A DNA stretch of 60,000 bases, from positions 265,023,925 to 265,083,924 of the forward strand of contig NC_081415.1 in NCBI RefSeq assembly GCF_030272615.1, given 5' to 3'. This DNA is from Cryptomeria japonica (lineage: Eukaryota > Streptophyta > Pinopsida > Cupressales > Cupressaceae). The stretch's first letter is position 1, and each line of letters opens with the position of its first letter. The position numbers were made by a program, and so were the translations under genes. Positions 22,864-34,079 of the stretch are shown here, piece by piece. The notes beneath the pieces are model-generated. The model was not told the origin of the DNA. It worked only from the letters and a program-made list of their open reading frames with translations, and ran no database searches.

Positions 22864-23070
22864 TCGGTAGAGTCTACTACCCGCAGGTAGCAGTACTACC
22901 GGTCGACAGTACCGCTACCAGTCGGTAGCAGTACTACCTGTCGGTAGTACCGTTACCGGTTGGTAGCAGTGCTACCAGTCGGTAGCGGCTGCTATCAGCG
23001 ATAGTAGCACTACCAGTTGGTAGGCCTGCTACCAGAGGTAGCAGTACTACCGATAGGTAGTGTCTGTTGC
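22864..23070. repeat. minisatellite of about 19-bp hairpin units
   Basis: About eleven degenerate units, each an inverted repeat of the form GGTAG-loop-CTACC (for example GGTAGCAGTACTACC), with starts near 22865, 22886, 22924, 22942, 22961, 22981, 23019, 23037 and 23056. It is GC-rich in an AT-rich setting. Confidence 0.85.
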
Positions 23071-24894
23071 CTCGTACCGCAGGTTGGCCTTGGCCCCCGC
23101 TTGACCTTGTACCCTTACCGGTACAAACTGGTATTTACTATGAATTTGATTTTTATTAAATGAAATGTTTTAAAGCGGATTTTATGTTAAATTAAATAGT
23201 GATTTTTATTATGTGGTTTAATAAATTTATCTATCGAAATCAAGGCATGAATTAGTGATTCAAATTGGTTAATTTAGATATATTCTAGAAATGGATTAAA
23301 ATGCCTATTAGGAATTCATGTTTTATTCGCTTGAATGTTTAATGTGAATTTTATCCTTGATGGAATATTGATGAAAAAATTGAATAGATGTGAATGTCAT
23401 AAAGGAGTGTTTATTTAATTTTCAATCATGAATTTGCAAGTGCTTATGATGCTGATTTTCTTAAAGATTGTCTGAGTGCGGACTTAGTGAAATTAGCTTT
23501 CCATTGCAAAGAGTTATATTGTGTTATTTCTGGTCTATGGTTCAGTCGTCCTGTGGTGGCGTATTTGGTACCTTTGACCAAGTGATATATGATGACTTCG
23601 TTGTCTTAACCATGTAGTGTCTTTGCCTTATGGTTAACCAAGAGTCAGTATGTCCTTGTTTTGACCACTTGTATTTGGATAGTGGTGTTATGGTTGTCTG
23701 CTTCACCATAGGGTCCTCGTGGAGTGACCATGTTTGTTTAGTGTCCTTTGAGAGAGTGTATTTTGAATGGGTGTTGCACCCCAAAGAGGTTGGCAGGATG
23801 ACCCTTTGAAAGTAAGATAATAAGTGATAATCTAATTAATTGATTAGGTGGGTAGTTATCAAACATCAATAAAGATATTGTACCTCGTGCATAGGTGAGT
23901 GCTTGTACAAGGCTCATAATGTAGTGAGAAGGCCTGGAATGGCAAATCAACCACCTTGTCTTCATGAAAGGCTGGTAGGGTCCGCATGAGACTTAGTTGG
24001 AGTTGGAGGTTCGAGAAAGGTACCAGAATAGTGAGCTGGGACCTATGGAGGCCGACCATGGTAACCATCGTAAGCTATGTGATGACACTCTCTCTTTAGG
24101 GTCACTTATGTTTTGTGATATCAATTCACTTGTGTGTGTGAGAATTCATGTCACTTGTGTATTGTGATGTTGAGTCACCTAGATTATTGTGGAGTCGTAT
24201 TGTGATGTCATGGTGTCATATTGTCTGTCGACCATGTCATGCTTTTGCTTGCTTGAGGGTCCTCTGCTATCTCCTAGCATGGTGGGGTGATTCCATTTTG
24301 GGAATTAAATGGTTGGGTGGTAGTGCCACTTCCCATCGGATGTTCTTGTTCGTACCTTCATGCGGGGATTGGCTTCGCATGTGTTCCTTTGGTTCATGAC
24401 TCATGCTTATCTCATGTTGGAGATCATTGTTATTTGGAGACCTATGGAGTCATTGTATCATGATATTATGTAACCTTGTATTGGGTGAAGTTGTAACTTT
24501 ATATGTATATTGAGAGCCATGTATTTGAGGAGCAATGTAATCCTATGTTTGGGATATTATTTATCAGTTTCCTTTATGTTATGTGTAAATGCTTATTGAA
24601 GAAAAACTATGTTGTATCCTTTCAATCTTTTAGTGGTGTATATGTTATTGCATATGGCTTCTTATGTTCATTATGTTATGATGGATTATTGGACTTATCA
24701 TTATTGTGGAATTTATCTTTTGGTTAATTATTTGTTGGTAACCCTTAAGGAATTCTAGTGTAAGTCTTCCACTTGTGTTGTTATTGTGCTATGTGGTGAT
24801 TAATGCACTTATTATGTTTATACTTAAAATAAAATAAAAAAATGTTTCACCCTTGTTGTGGGTTTTCCTTCGGGGTTCCTGGCGGGGCATTACA

Positions 24895-25458
24895 TGATGT
24901 ATATGTTATGACACTCATGGATATGTATTGATTTATGCTCATGTTATATCTCAAACATGTTATTGTAATACTTAAACAATGTATGCATTGCTTAGATTAA
25001 AAGTAACACATTTGGTGATGAACATGTATGTCTAATTTAATTTCCATGTGATTGATTTCTCAATGCTTCATGATTAAATTGATACATGTGTGATTTAATT
25101 AAATAGCTAAGTATTTAATTAAATGCTACTTTGTTGATGTACAAGAGAAATGTGTTAAGCTTAAGAACTATATGACTAATGTGATTTAACTAACTCTAAT
25201 TAAACATGACATGATATAATCCTACTTAACACATAAGAAATTGTGTAAGATGCTAGCACATATAAAATGTAAATCTATTACAATTTACATAAATGAATCC
25301 AAGACAAACAACAAAGTGAAGGAACGTGCTTGTCAAGAATGAAGTAATGTAGACTAAATAATACAATATCATTCAATACCACATAATTTAATAAAGATAT
25401 GTTAACACATTATCCAAAACTAGAAAGAGAGAAAGAGGGAGAGGAAGAAAGAGAAGAA
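24895..25458. other. gypsy interior, non-coding
   Basis: AT-rich sequence between the integrase stop and the solo-LTR insertion. It ends with a purine-rich (GAGA) tract at 25420-25455. No coding signal. Confidence 0.5.
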
Positions 25459-26950
25459 CTAGACATAGTATCTACGAAGGTGCATAGCATTTATAGGTTC
25501 CTTGAGAGGTGTACCTTCCATATTTGCTATCCTATAAGCACTTGATCCATAGACCTTGACAACGATGTATGGTCCAAGCCAATTAGGGCTGAATTTTCTT
25601 TGCTCCTCGGGCAAAGCATTCACGTTAGGTTGATTCTCATAAAGCACTAGATCACCTACCGAGAAGGAACGTTGAATAAATTTATCATTATAGCTCCTTT
25701 GCAAAGTTTTATGATATGCTTGAATATGCTCGAGAGCATTTATATGCCGTTCATCAAGCATTTCAAGTTGTTGAAGTCTTTGTTTTCTATAAGAATCATC
25801 ATCCATTATACCCCTAAGAGAAACTCTCAAAGAAGGAATTTCTAACTCCAAAGGCATAATGGCATCAACACCATAAACAAGATTATAAGGAGTACAACCT
25901 GTAGCAACACACACACTTGTCCAATAGGCCCAAAGAGTGTAGGCTAATTGAGTATGCCAATCCTTAGTGTGATTTTTCACCGTCTTTCAAAGAATTCATT
26001 CAATTATCCTATTCCAAGACTCAGCTTGACCATTTGATTGAGGGTAATAAGGTGTAGAAAATTTATGTTGAATATGATATTTCTTGAGAAACTTCTTCAC
26101 ATCCTTATTTTTAAATGGCATTCCATTATCCGAAACTAGGGCGGAACATATTCCAAATCAAGAAATAATGTTTTCCAAAATGAATTGACAAATTACTTCA
26201 GTGGTAGTGGATCGAAGAGGACCAACTTTCACCCACTTCGTAAAGTAATCGGTTGCAATTATGATGAAGGTATGTCCTTGAGACAAAGGAGGAGATATTT
26301 TACCAATAAGATCCAAACCTCGTATAGAAAAGGGCCAAGATGCTACTTGAGATCAAAGTTCTTGGGCAGGGGCATGGATCAAATTGCTATGCTATTGACA
26401 CTGATGACATTTCTTAACAAACACAAAGGAATCCTTTTCCATGGTTTGCCAATAATATCCCATTCAGAGAAACCTCTGAACTAAGGATCTACCCCCAAAA
26501 TGCCCCCCACAAGCACCTAAATGTGCTTCCTCAAGGGCAATACGGATTTCGGATTTGTTGAGACAACAGAGGAGAAGACCATTATAACCCCTCTTATAAA
26601 GAGCATTAGAAAGGATAATGTATCTAGTGACTGACTTGCGAATCCTAGCCCTAGCATTCTTGTTCGAAGAGTTGGGAAAGGTACCATAACTCAAATATCT
26701 CACGATATGCTAGTACTATTCGTTAGAATCTATAATGCAACAATATGCCACATCACGAGGATTATCAACAATAGTCGAGGTAGTGAGGTTGTGAATAGTG
26801 AATTTAAGATCTACCAAGGGATCCTCTAAAGATACAAGAGAGGCTACACATGCCATTGCATCAGCATGTAGATTATCTTTTCAAGGAATAGGCTCTATGG
26901 TATAAGAATCAAATTTTTGTAATAAGAATATAGCTAAATCTCTATATTGT
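25459..26950 (-). pseudogene. gypsy integrase
   Basis: Integrase inserts the cDNA copy into the genome. The HHCC zinc-binding region is seen near 26580-26370, with HLGACGGHFGG and CHQCQ. The catalytic core has its three acidic positions in recognisable settings: a GLDLIGKISPP segment (about 26310), LVSDNGMPFKN (about 26130) and QSNGQAESWNR (about 26030). The C-terminal part (25980-25459, 173 codons, no stop) ends in a domain with SPNWLGPYIVVKVYG and finishes RRYYV. Stops interrupt the N-terminal half and the core, for example after VQRFL at 26464. No chromodomain follows, as expected of the Tat lineage. Confidence 0.85.
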
Positions 26951-26965
26951 GATAACTTGTTTTGG

Positions 26966-27815
26966 TTAGCTTGATAAACTCATCACTTGTCTTGTGATTA
27001 GTTGAGAATCTCCATAGATATGTATATGTTTTATATTTAATGCTAAGGTTGCTTTAATTCCCGTTATAAGAGCCTCATATTCAACAATATTGTTGGTACA
27101 CAAGAAATTGAGATGATATGATAAAGGGATAGGCTTCTTTTTAGGAGAAATTAAGACCACCCCTGCCCCCGATCCTGTACGACACCTAGAGCCATAAAAG
27201 TACAATTCCCAAGTCTCATCCATATCAATAGAGAAAATGTATTCATCAGGAAAGGACTCTGGACTAGGTAGGGAGAAAGGTGAAGGAGCCTCAACTAAGT
27301 GGTCAGTCAACGCTTGATCCTTTATTGCCTTTTGTGAGATAAACTTAAGGTAAAAATCGGTCAACATCATAACCCACTTAGCTAAGCGTCCTGAGAGGTC
27401 AGTTTTAGAGAAAAGATTCTTGAGGGGATCAAATTTAATGATAACATGGACTTCGACATTCAAAAGGTAATTCCTTAACTTTTGGGTTGCAAAGACCAAG
27501 GCAAGGCACTGCCTTTCTATTGCAGAATATCAGACTTCGTAATCAAGTAGAGTATGACATATAATAAACTAGACATTCTCTACCATCCTTATCACGTTGT
27601 GCCAACAAGGTTGCAAGAGCATGAAGGGAAGCAGTTGTGTATAACAGGAAAGCTTTAGTAGGATCAGTAGGTCGAATAATAGGAGGATTGGCCAAATAGG
27701 TTCTTAGGTCTTCAAATGCCTGATGACAATCCCCATTCCATTGGAAAATATTATTCTTTTTAAGCAATTGAGTAAAAGGAAGGTACAATCCGCAAGTTGA
27801 GAAACAAACCAACAA
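26966..27815 (-). pseudogene. gypsy RNase H and second (archaeal-like) RNase H
   Basis: The first RNase H is split across two frames. 27815-27543 holds NIFQWNGDCHQAFEDLRTYL and LYTTASLHALATLLAQRD. The reading then shifts to a frame (27499 on) with FATQKLRNYLL and a WVMMLTDFYLKF segment. After a linker comes a second RNase H: WELYFYGSRCRTGSGAGVVL, NIVEYEALITGIKA and HIHIYGDSQLI. Two RNase H domains in tandem are a mark of Tat-lineage elements. The first acidic residue of the second domain, normally D in YFDGS, is Y here; the later E and D are kept. Together they would degrade the RNA strand during cDNA synthesis, but this copy is inactive. Confidence 0.8.
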
Positions 27816-27907
27816 ATAGCCTGGATCTTTCCCTACAAACCTTTTAGTTGGGAGACATTCTTAGGAGGTGGCATGTTAACAATAGCATCTATTTTCTTCA
27901 TATCCAC

Positions 27908-28938
27908 CTAAATGCCACGATGTGAAACTATGAACCCTAATAGTTTCCCACTATCCACACCAAACACACACTTTCGAGGATTCAAGCGCATGTTATACTT
28001 ATGAATTCTCTCAAAGATTTGGTGAAGGATCTTAACATGCTCTATACGAAGAACGGATTTAGCTAAGATATCATCAACATAATATTCTAAAGTCTTATGC
28101 ATATAGTCATGGAAGATGAGAGTCATAGCACGTTGATAGGTTGCACCTACGTTTTTCAATCCAAAAGGCATCATAACCCAACAAAACGTGCCCCAAGGGG
28201 TGGTGAAAGAAATTTTATATCGATCTCGAGGATTAATGAATATTTGATTATATCCTAAGAAACCATCCATGAAGGATAAGAGGGCATGACCTGCTACGAA
28301 ATCCACTATCATATCGATATTCAGGAGAGGAAAATCATCTTTTAAAGAGGATTTGTTTAGATCACGGAAGTCCATACACATCCTAATTTTATTATCAGGC
28401 TTAGCCACAGCCACAATGTTTGAAATCCATGGATAATAATCGATAGGATGGATGAATCCAGCATCCAAAAAAATTTCAATCTCAGCTTAACAAGTAATGC
28501 CACTTTAGGGTGAATCTTTCGAATCTTTTGCTTCACAGGTTTAGCATCAGGAATTAGGACAATGTTATGAGTGACAATCTTAGGATCTATGCTAGGCATA
28601 TCAGAGTATATCCAAGCAAAGATTTCAGGAAATTCAAGTAATAACTCGAAATATTGTTTTTGTTCTTCTTCATCAAGACATCTCCCTATCTTAATGATTT
28701 TATCTTCAACATAAGGATCTATCTTGATATCAATAGTGTCACTTATTAGGAGATTGCTTTGTTGAGGAGCATCTTTTAATTGAGGAAACTCTTTAACTAT
28801 CTCATCGTTATTTATTTATTTCCCAAAGTAAGCTTCCACATTTAGAAAATAGGGAAAGCCACGATTATGGTGATAATGAGGAAGGTTGTCATAAGATCCA
28901 AAGAATTCGGCTAAGGAATCATCATTAGGAAAAACATC
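27908..28938 (-). pseudogene. gypsy reverse transcriptase
   Basis: The RT core (28468-27908, 186 codons) carries DAGFIHPIDYYPWISNIVAV, KIRMCMDFRDLNKSSLKDDF, LSFMDGFLGYNQI, FCWVMMPFGLKNVGATYQRA and the catalytic YVDD (about 28085), followed by KCVFGVDSGKLLGFIVS. The preceding linker with IDPYVEDKIIKIG and FPEIFAW (about 28740-28620) is open for a stretch. A frameshift lies near a homopolymer at 28470-28490, and a stop sits near 28815. A non-autonomous LTR element is inserted just upstream at 28939, separating RT from protease and gag. Confidence 0.88.
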
Positions 28939-30150
28939 TGGTGTAGGAGCACCTAACCCAAAAGTACACCAGGAGGTTAAAGATCATGTCATGAGTCATT
29001 TCATTCATATTTGAGTTTATATGGTCAGTTTAATGTATTTTGAGTCATTATGAGATCATATGTAAGGCTAAAAGAGCCAATTGTAATGAGTTGTCCAAGT
29101 TGTCCTAATAAGGTCTTGATTGGGTTTATGAGGTCAAATTTGTATAAATGAGTCATGAAAGGGTAAAAAGGTTGTAAAAGGTCATTTTAAGTCCATTTTA
29201 ATGTATTTGGGAGGTTCATGCAAAGTCTTACAAGTTTGGAGTTCATATTCAACAAAGTTGTCATCTGTGGCATTAAATGTTGTCAAGCAAAAAAACTCAT
29301 GTTTTGCAAAGTTGTAAAAGGGTTGTTGATTGGTCTAAAGGTGGTCAAGTCAGTTGTAACTGCCATATGTATGTGTGTAGGTTATAAAAACCATCATTTT
29401 GTCGAATCCAATGGGCGTGTGTAAGATTGGAGGAAGGAAATGAATAACATTTGAAGTTTTTACACACTCCACATTGTTTTCTGGATATTGCAGTTTGATC
29501 ATTCACATTTTTATTTATGAAAAATCATTTGTATCCATTGGAAATATATTTGATATGATAATGGAATGAGTTAAATTTTTTTTCCCTTTGGTTTCATTTA
29601 ATTTCAATCACTTTGAAGCAAGTTATGTACGTTTTGGTGAAAACTGTCAAAACCCTCAATGAGGGTTACCAGTTTTACAAAAAATGCTATAAGTTTGGAT
29701 TGAACCGTTGGATCTTTCTATAAAATTTATGGAAGGTCTGTATTGAGGTTATTTAAAGTTACACTGAAGAGATTGGCTAAATTATTCCATTTTCAAAAGA
29801 TATTAATGACTGTTCGTCTGCATTTTATTGTGAAAATCAGACAAATTAAGATTTGGGACAGTGATAGGTTGGTTTGTTCACTTTGTCGTAAGGGGACCTA
29901 TCTATGTTTATGAATATTTTAAGGCACTATTAATTTTTTTTTTTCATGCAGATAAACCCCTCTTGATGTGCTTTGGAACTTATTAGAAGAGATCAACAAA
30001 AGACCTTTATGTTGACTGTCACAATTAGGACAGTATTTCAATCATAAAAAATGGAAGATTGTTTGTCCTATTTTGCATTTTCAACTCACAAGAACTTCAA
30101 GAATTGGTGATAGTTCTATATGGATGGTTGTTTCATGATGCTCTACATCA
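28939..30150 (+). repeat. 5' LTR of the non-autonomous element
   Basis: It begins TGGTGTAGGAGC and ends CTCTACATCA (1,212 bp). It contains the stretch of about 25 bp near 29715-29740 that is missing from the other LTR. Confidence 0.9.
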
Positions 30151-30172
30151 AATTAGTATTAGAGCCCAGCAA
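30151..30172 (+). other. primer binding site (tRNA-Met type)
   Basis: TAGTATTAGAGCCC lies three bases after the LTR end and differs from the initiator tRNA-Met complement at two positions. Confidence 0.65.
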
Positions 30173-30619
30173 AAGGTCTGGGTTTGGAAAGTTGTTTTGT
30201 GGATAGAACGCTGAGGGAGGCAATCCACATAGTTGTTTTGTGTTTGTGTTGTGTTTGGTTGCAGGTGTTGGATCCACCTAACTGCAGAGGAACAGGTTGA
30301 GGAGAGAACCTAGTTGTGGTTTCCAAGAGACTAGGGAGAGGAAAAAGAGACTCTTAGGTGAGGCAAAGGAAGTGTGAGTTTGTGTGGATGTCTGAGGAAC
30401 ACCTTGAGTTGCAACCATTGGATACTCCATGGATGTGAGTAGTTGAGAGGATGATTACCTTTTTGAAGTTGGTAGCAGCAACATGAGGATAATGAGAGAA
30501 TGATGAAAGGAAGAGGCAGAGATAAAGATGAAGACAAAGACAAAGTTTCAGTCCAAGACACAATTTTTTTCTTGCAGGTTGTTTCCAAGGGACTTGGAAA
30601 GCTTTCAAGGTCGATAGTA

Positions 30620-31806
30620 AGGTGCAGGAGCACCTAACCCAAAAGTACACCAGGAGGTTAAAGATCATTTCATGAGTCATTTCATTCATATTTGAGTTTA
30701 TATGGTCAGTTTAATGTATTTTGAGTCATTATGAGATCATATGTAAGGCTAAAAGAGCCAATTGTAATGAGTTGTCCAAGTTGTCCTAATAAGGTCTTGA
30801 TTGGGTTTATGAGGTCAAGTTTGTATAAATGAGTCATGAAAGGGTAAAAAGGTTGTAAAAGGTCATTTGAAGTCCATTTTAATGTATTTGGGAGGTTCAT
30901 GCGAAGTCTTACAAGTTTGGAGTTCATATTCAACAAAGTTGTCATCTGTGGCATTAAATGCTGTCAAGCAAAAAAACTCATGTTTTGCAAAGTTGTAAAA
31001 GGGTTGTTGATTGGTCTAAAGGTGGTCGAGTCAGTTGTAACTGCCATATGTATGTGTGTAGGTTATAAAAACCATCATTTGGTCGAATCCAATGGGCGTG
31101 TGTAAGATTGGAGGAAGGAAATGAATAACATTTGAAGTTTTTACACACTCCACATTGTTTTCTGGATATTGCAGTTTGATCATTCACATTTTTATTTATG
31201 AAAAATCATTTGTATCCATTGGAAATATATTTGATATGATAATGGAATGAGTAAAATTTGTTTTCCCTTTGGTTTCATTTAATTTCAATCACTTTGAAGC
31301 AAGTTATGCACGTTTTGGTGAAAACTGTCAAAACCCTCAATGAGGGTTACCAGTTTTACAAAAATTGCCATAAGTTTGGATTGAACCATTGGATCTATAT
31401 TGAGTTTATTTAAAGTTACACCAAAGCGATTGGCTAAATGGTTGCATTTTCAAAAGATATTAATGATTGTTCGTCTGCATTTTATTGTGAAAATCAGACA
31501 AATTAAGATTTGGGACAGTGATAGGTTGGTTTGTTCACTTTGTCGTAAGGGGACCTATCTATGTTTATGAATATTTTAAGGCACTATTAGTTTTTTTTTT
31601 CATGCAGATAAACCCCTCTTGATGTGCTTTGGAACTTATTGGAAGAGATCAACAAAAGACATTTATGTTGATTGTCACAATTAGGACATTATTTCAGTCA
31701 TAAAAAATGGAAGATTGTTTGTCTTATTTTGCATTTTTGACTCACAAGAACTTCAAGAATTGGTGATAGTTCTATATGGATGGTTGTTTCATGATGCTCT
31801 GCATCA
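30620..31806 (+). repeat. 3' LTR of the non-autonomous element
   Basis: It begins AGGTGCAGGAGC (first base changed from T) and ends CTCTGCATCA (1,187 bp). A purine-rich stretch at about 30587-30602 (AAGGGACTTGGAAAG) could serve as the polypurine tract but is weak and not adjacent. Confidence 0.88.
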
Positions 31807-31811
31807 ACATC

Positions 31812-32900
31812 CAAAACTAGGACACTAGAAGAGTCACAGTCAATATACTTTGGATATTTTAGTGAAAGAGAAGCAAAAATGACATTAACACTAATAAATG
31901 ATCTCTTAGAGGTTTTAGTCTACTTAAAAGGATCATAACCAATCCCAAATGTCATATCACGGAAGTTGTTTTCCAAGGGAACCTTGATCCCCTATTCATG
32001 AGCACCACATCCATTACCATTATATCTGCATCTAGCTAGGATGTGCAAACAAGTGCCATAAAGATTAGCCATTTATGCAGAAGGAGGAGGATTTTCATAA
32101 AGTGAAGGGTCAAAGTCCTTCGGGTCAAAAACATGAGATGAAGTCTAGGAAGCCGCCATAAAGTTATTACTCAATGGTATAGAGAAAGAAGATTGCACCT
32201 TAGGTTCTCTAGGGGGGATTTTGTATTCCCCTATGAAAGTACAATTAAAATCGAGGGATCCCCAATCATCTTCGGCAAGAACCTTCTCAGGAGAAAAGGT
32301 CTTCTTAGTAGTAGAATCAGACTAAGAAGATTCTCCCTCAAGAATCTTAGGTTCACTTGAGGAAGTATTGGGAATCGATTCGGATGTAGGAGATAAGTTT
32401 GATGAAGTGCTAGCATTAGTAGGAGTAGAATCTTTAGAGGAATTATCTAAGACAATTGGGGAAGAACCAATTAAAGATGATTTAGAACTTGATGTTTGTA
32501 GACAAGCCTGTAGATTTGTGTCACCTAGCAAGGTATATGTTTTATTGCCATAGATAAATTTAATTTGCCTATGCAATGTAGAGGGGACAACTTGCATGCT
32601 ATGAATCCAAGGTTGCCCTAGCAACAAGTTATACATCAATTCTCCAGACATGACATGGGTAGGTGTGGGTAAAGTAACATGACCTACCTTAATAGGCAAG
32701 GTAATGATACCTAATGAAGATTTAGCAACATTGTCAAAGCCTTAGATAGTAAGGGACTCGAGCTTTATGAGAGATGTATCAACATTGATCTTATGCAATA
32801 AGTTAATGCTACAAACATTAAGGCCAGAATCGTTGTCCATTAGTGTTCTCTTTATTGCACTATCATTTATGATAACCACAATCATCAAAGGATCATATTG
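31812..32900 (-). pseudogene. gypsy aspartic protease and Gag-Pol linker
   Basis: The protease cuts the element's polyprotein. The active-site loop appears as DNDSGLN within TLMDNDSGLNVCSINLL (about 32840-32800), where plant gypsy proteases of this type usually have D-G-G/S-A/S. The strand after it has GELMYNLLLGQPWIHSM and VPSTLHRQIKF (32650-32560). A serine/threonine-rich linker follows (32520-32340), then less conserved sequence to the insertion site at 31811. In-frame stops lie at 32901, about 32742 and 32322, and further stops beyond. Confidence 0.7.
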
Positions 32901-33916
32901 TCATTGAATTTCACTAAAGGGTAGCTCATCTTGTGTAAATACAATCTGAGCCTTAGGCGCTGTGATAGAATTAATCAAGGAAGCCATATTATTAGATGTC
33001 ACTGTAGGTGGGACATTTAATGTTTTCAATGCATCTTGTAGCATCTCATGATGTGTTGAAGAAGTTTGAATCAAATCCCAGAGGGATATCTTGGTAGGAG
33101 TAGCTTTAAGTTGTTCAATTAGGTCATAGTCCTTACCAAAAGTTTGTGAAATGTGAGGTGTTTGAGGAAGAATAGGTTGAGGATCAGGAAGAGAAGTTGG
33201 AATAACTAGAGGAGGATTAGGTTGCCTATTGTTTCTCATATTATAGGTATGGGCAACTACATTATAACTCTCCTTAGTTAGTTATTTAGCGTAGCTGTAA
33301 GGACTCTTAGTGGGATTCCTTACTCGAACCATAATGATGGATTTGTTTGGAGTACTAAAGGAATCATGACTGTATCCACCTTGAATCGTGAAAAGAGGTT
33401 GATTAGGAAGAGGTGAAGTTGGATAAGGACAAGCACCTTGGACTACAAAAAGAGGTTTTATATGTTCATTCACATTGATCATATTGACTAACCTTTTAGA
33501 TGCATTACTCTTGTTTGAAGGTTTAGGCAAAGACATAAAGTCATCAAGGGCATCATCCAATAAAGCATGATCATAGTGATTGAAAGGTTTATCTTTGGAC
33601 TCAAAATGAGACATAACCTCGTAAAGGGAATTGTGAAGGTCAACCATGTCATTATATTTAGTGGAGGAGTTGATAGGAATGTACCCATGAGAGGAATCAT
33701 TCACTTATCGTTCTCATCACCATGAATTGGAATAGCAACAAGGTTGATTAGTTTTTGGCAAAATGAGGTTTTAGAAGGCTTAGGGTTCAAAAACTCATCT
33801 AGAGATTCATCTAATTCATCCTTACTAAACTCATAATCAACAAAATTGCATACATCATCAAAAGAATGAACATATTGCAAATAAAAGTATGGCATTTTGA
33901 AATGAAATCTAAACAC
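32901..33916 (-). pseudogene. gypsy Gag, degenerate
   Basis: Reading starts at MFRFHFKMPYF (33916). It runs 71 codons, then shifts frame into a 140-codon stretch (33704-33282) and, after one stop, a 112-codon stretch (33239-32901). I see no clear zinc knuckle. Identification rests on position between primer site and protease. The sequence is acidic early (DELDESLDEF) and proline-rich later (PPLVIPTSLPDPQPILP). A CDS for the capsid-like protein is inferred, not shown by motif. Confidence 0.55.
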
Positions 33917-34054
33917 ACAAATAGAGGGAAATCACCTTTTTTTTTTTTTTCTTGAATTTTTTTTCACTTTTTTGAGAATTTTATGTTTTTTTAAAAAAGA
34001 AAAGAAAATATACCAAATCTAGATCTAACAATGCAATGTAATGAAAATGCAATT

Positions 34055-34079
34055 GGGTTCACGTCAGGCTCACCAAAGA
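34055..34079 (-). other. primer binding site of the gypsy element
   Basis: On the minus strand, TGGTGAGCCTGACGTGAACC starts four bases after the 5' LTR end. It has the initial TGG expected for pairing with a tRNA CCA end. I cannot name the tRNA. Confidence 0.5.

Larger units (their letters stand above)
21110..24894. mobile_element. 3,785-bp solo LTR with perfect 5-bp target duplication
   Basis: The segment starts TGTAGTACCCC and ends GGGGCATTACA, imperfect inverted ends with TG...CA. The 5 bases before (21105-21109) and after (24895-24899) are both TGATG. No protein-coding sequence, primer site or second LTR was found inside, so it is best explained as a solo LTR left after recombination between the two LTRs of an element. 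It contains a (TA)n run and a hairpin-rich minisatellite. Orientation cannot be fixed. A non-autonomous element with unrecognised short LTRs is a less likely alternative. Confidence 0.8.
28939..31806 (+). mobile_element. non-autonomous LTR retrotransposon (TRIM/LARD-like), 2,868 bp
   Basis: Two direct repeats (28939-30150 and 30620-31806) flank a 469-bp interior. The 5-bp target duplication ACATC is perfect (28934-28938 and 31807-31811). Just inside the first LTR, TAGTATTAGAGCCC (about 30154-30167) resembles the initiator-methionine tRNA primer site TGGTATCAGAGC, so the element is on the plus strand. The interior has no supportable protein, so it must have moved with enzymes of another element. 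The LTRs differ at few positions apart from an indel of about 25 bp, which suggests a recent insertion compared with its gypsy host. Confidence 0.9.

Noticed and set aside
30331-30689. Minus-strand frames of 100-111 aa in the non-autonomous element
   Set aside because: Low-complexity leucine/serine-rich shadows of a purine-rich interior; no motif.
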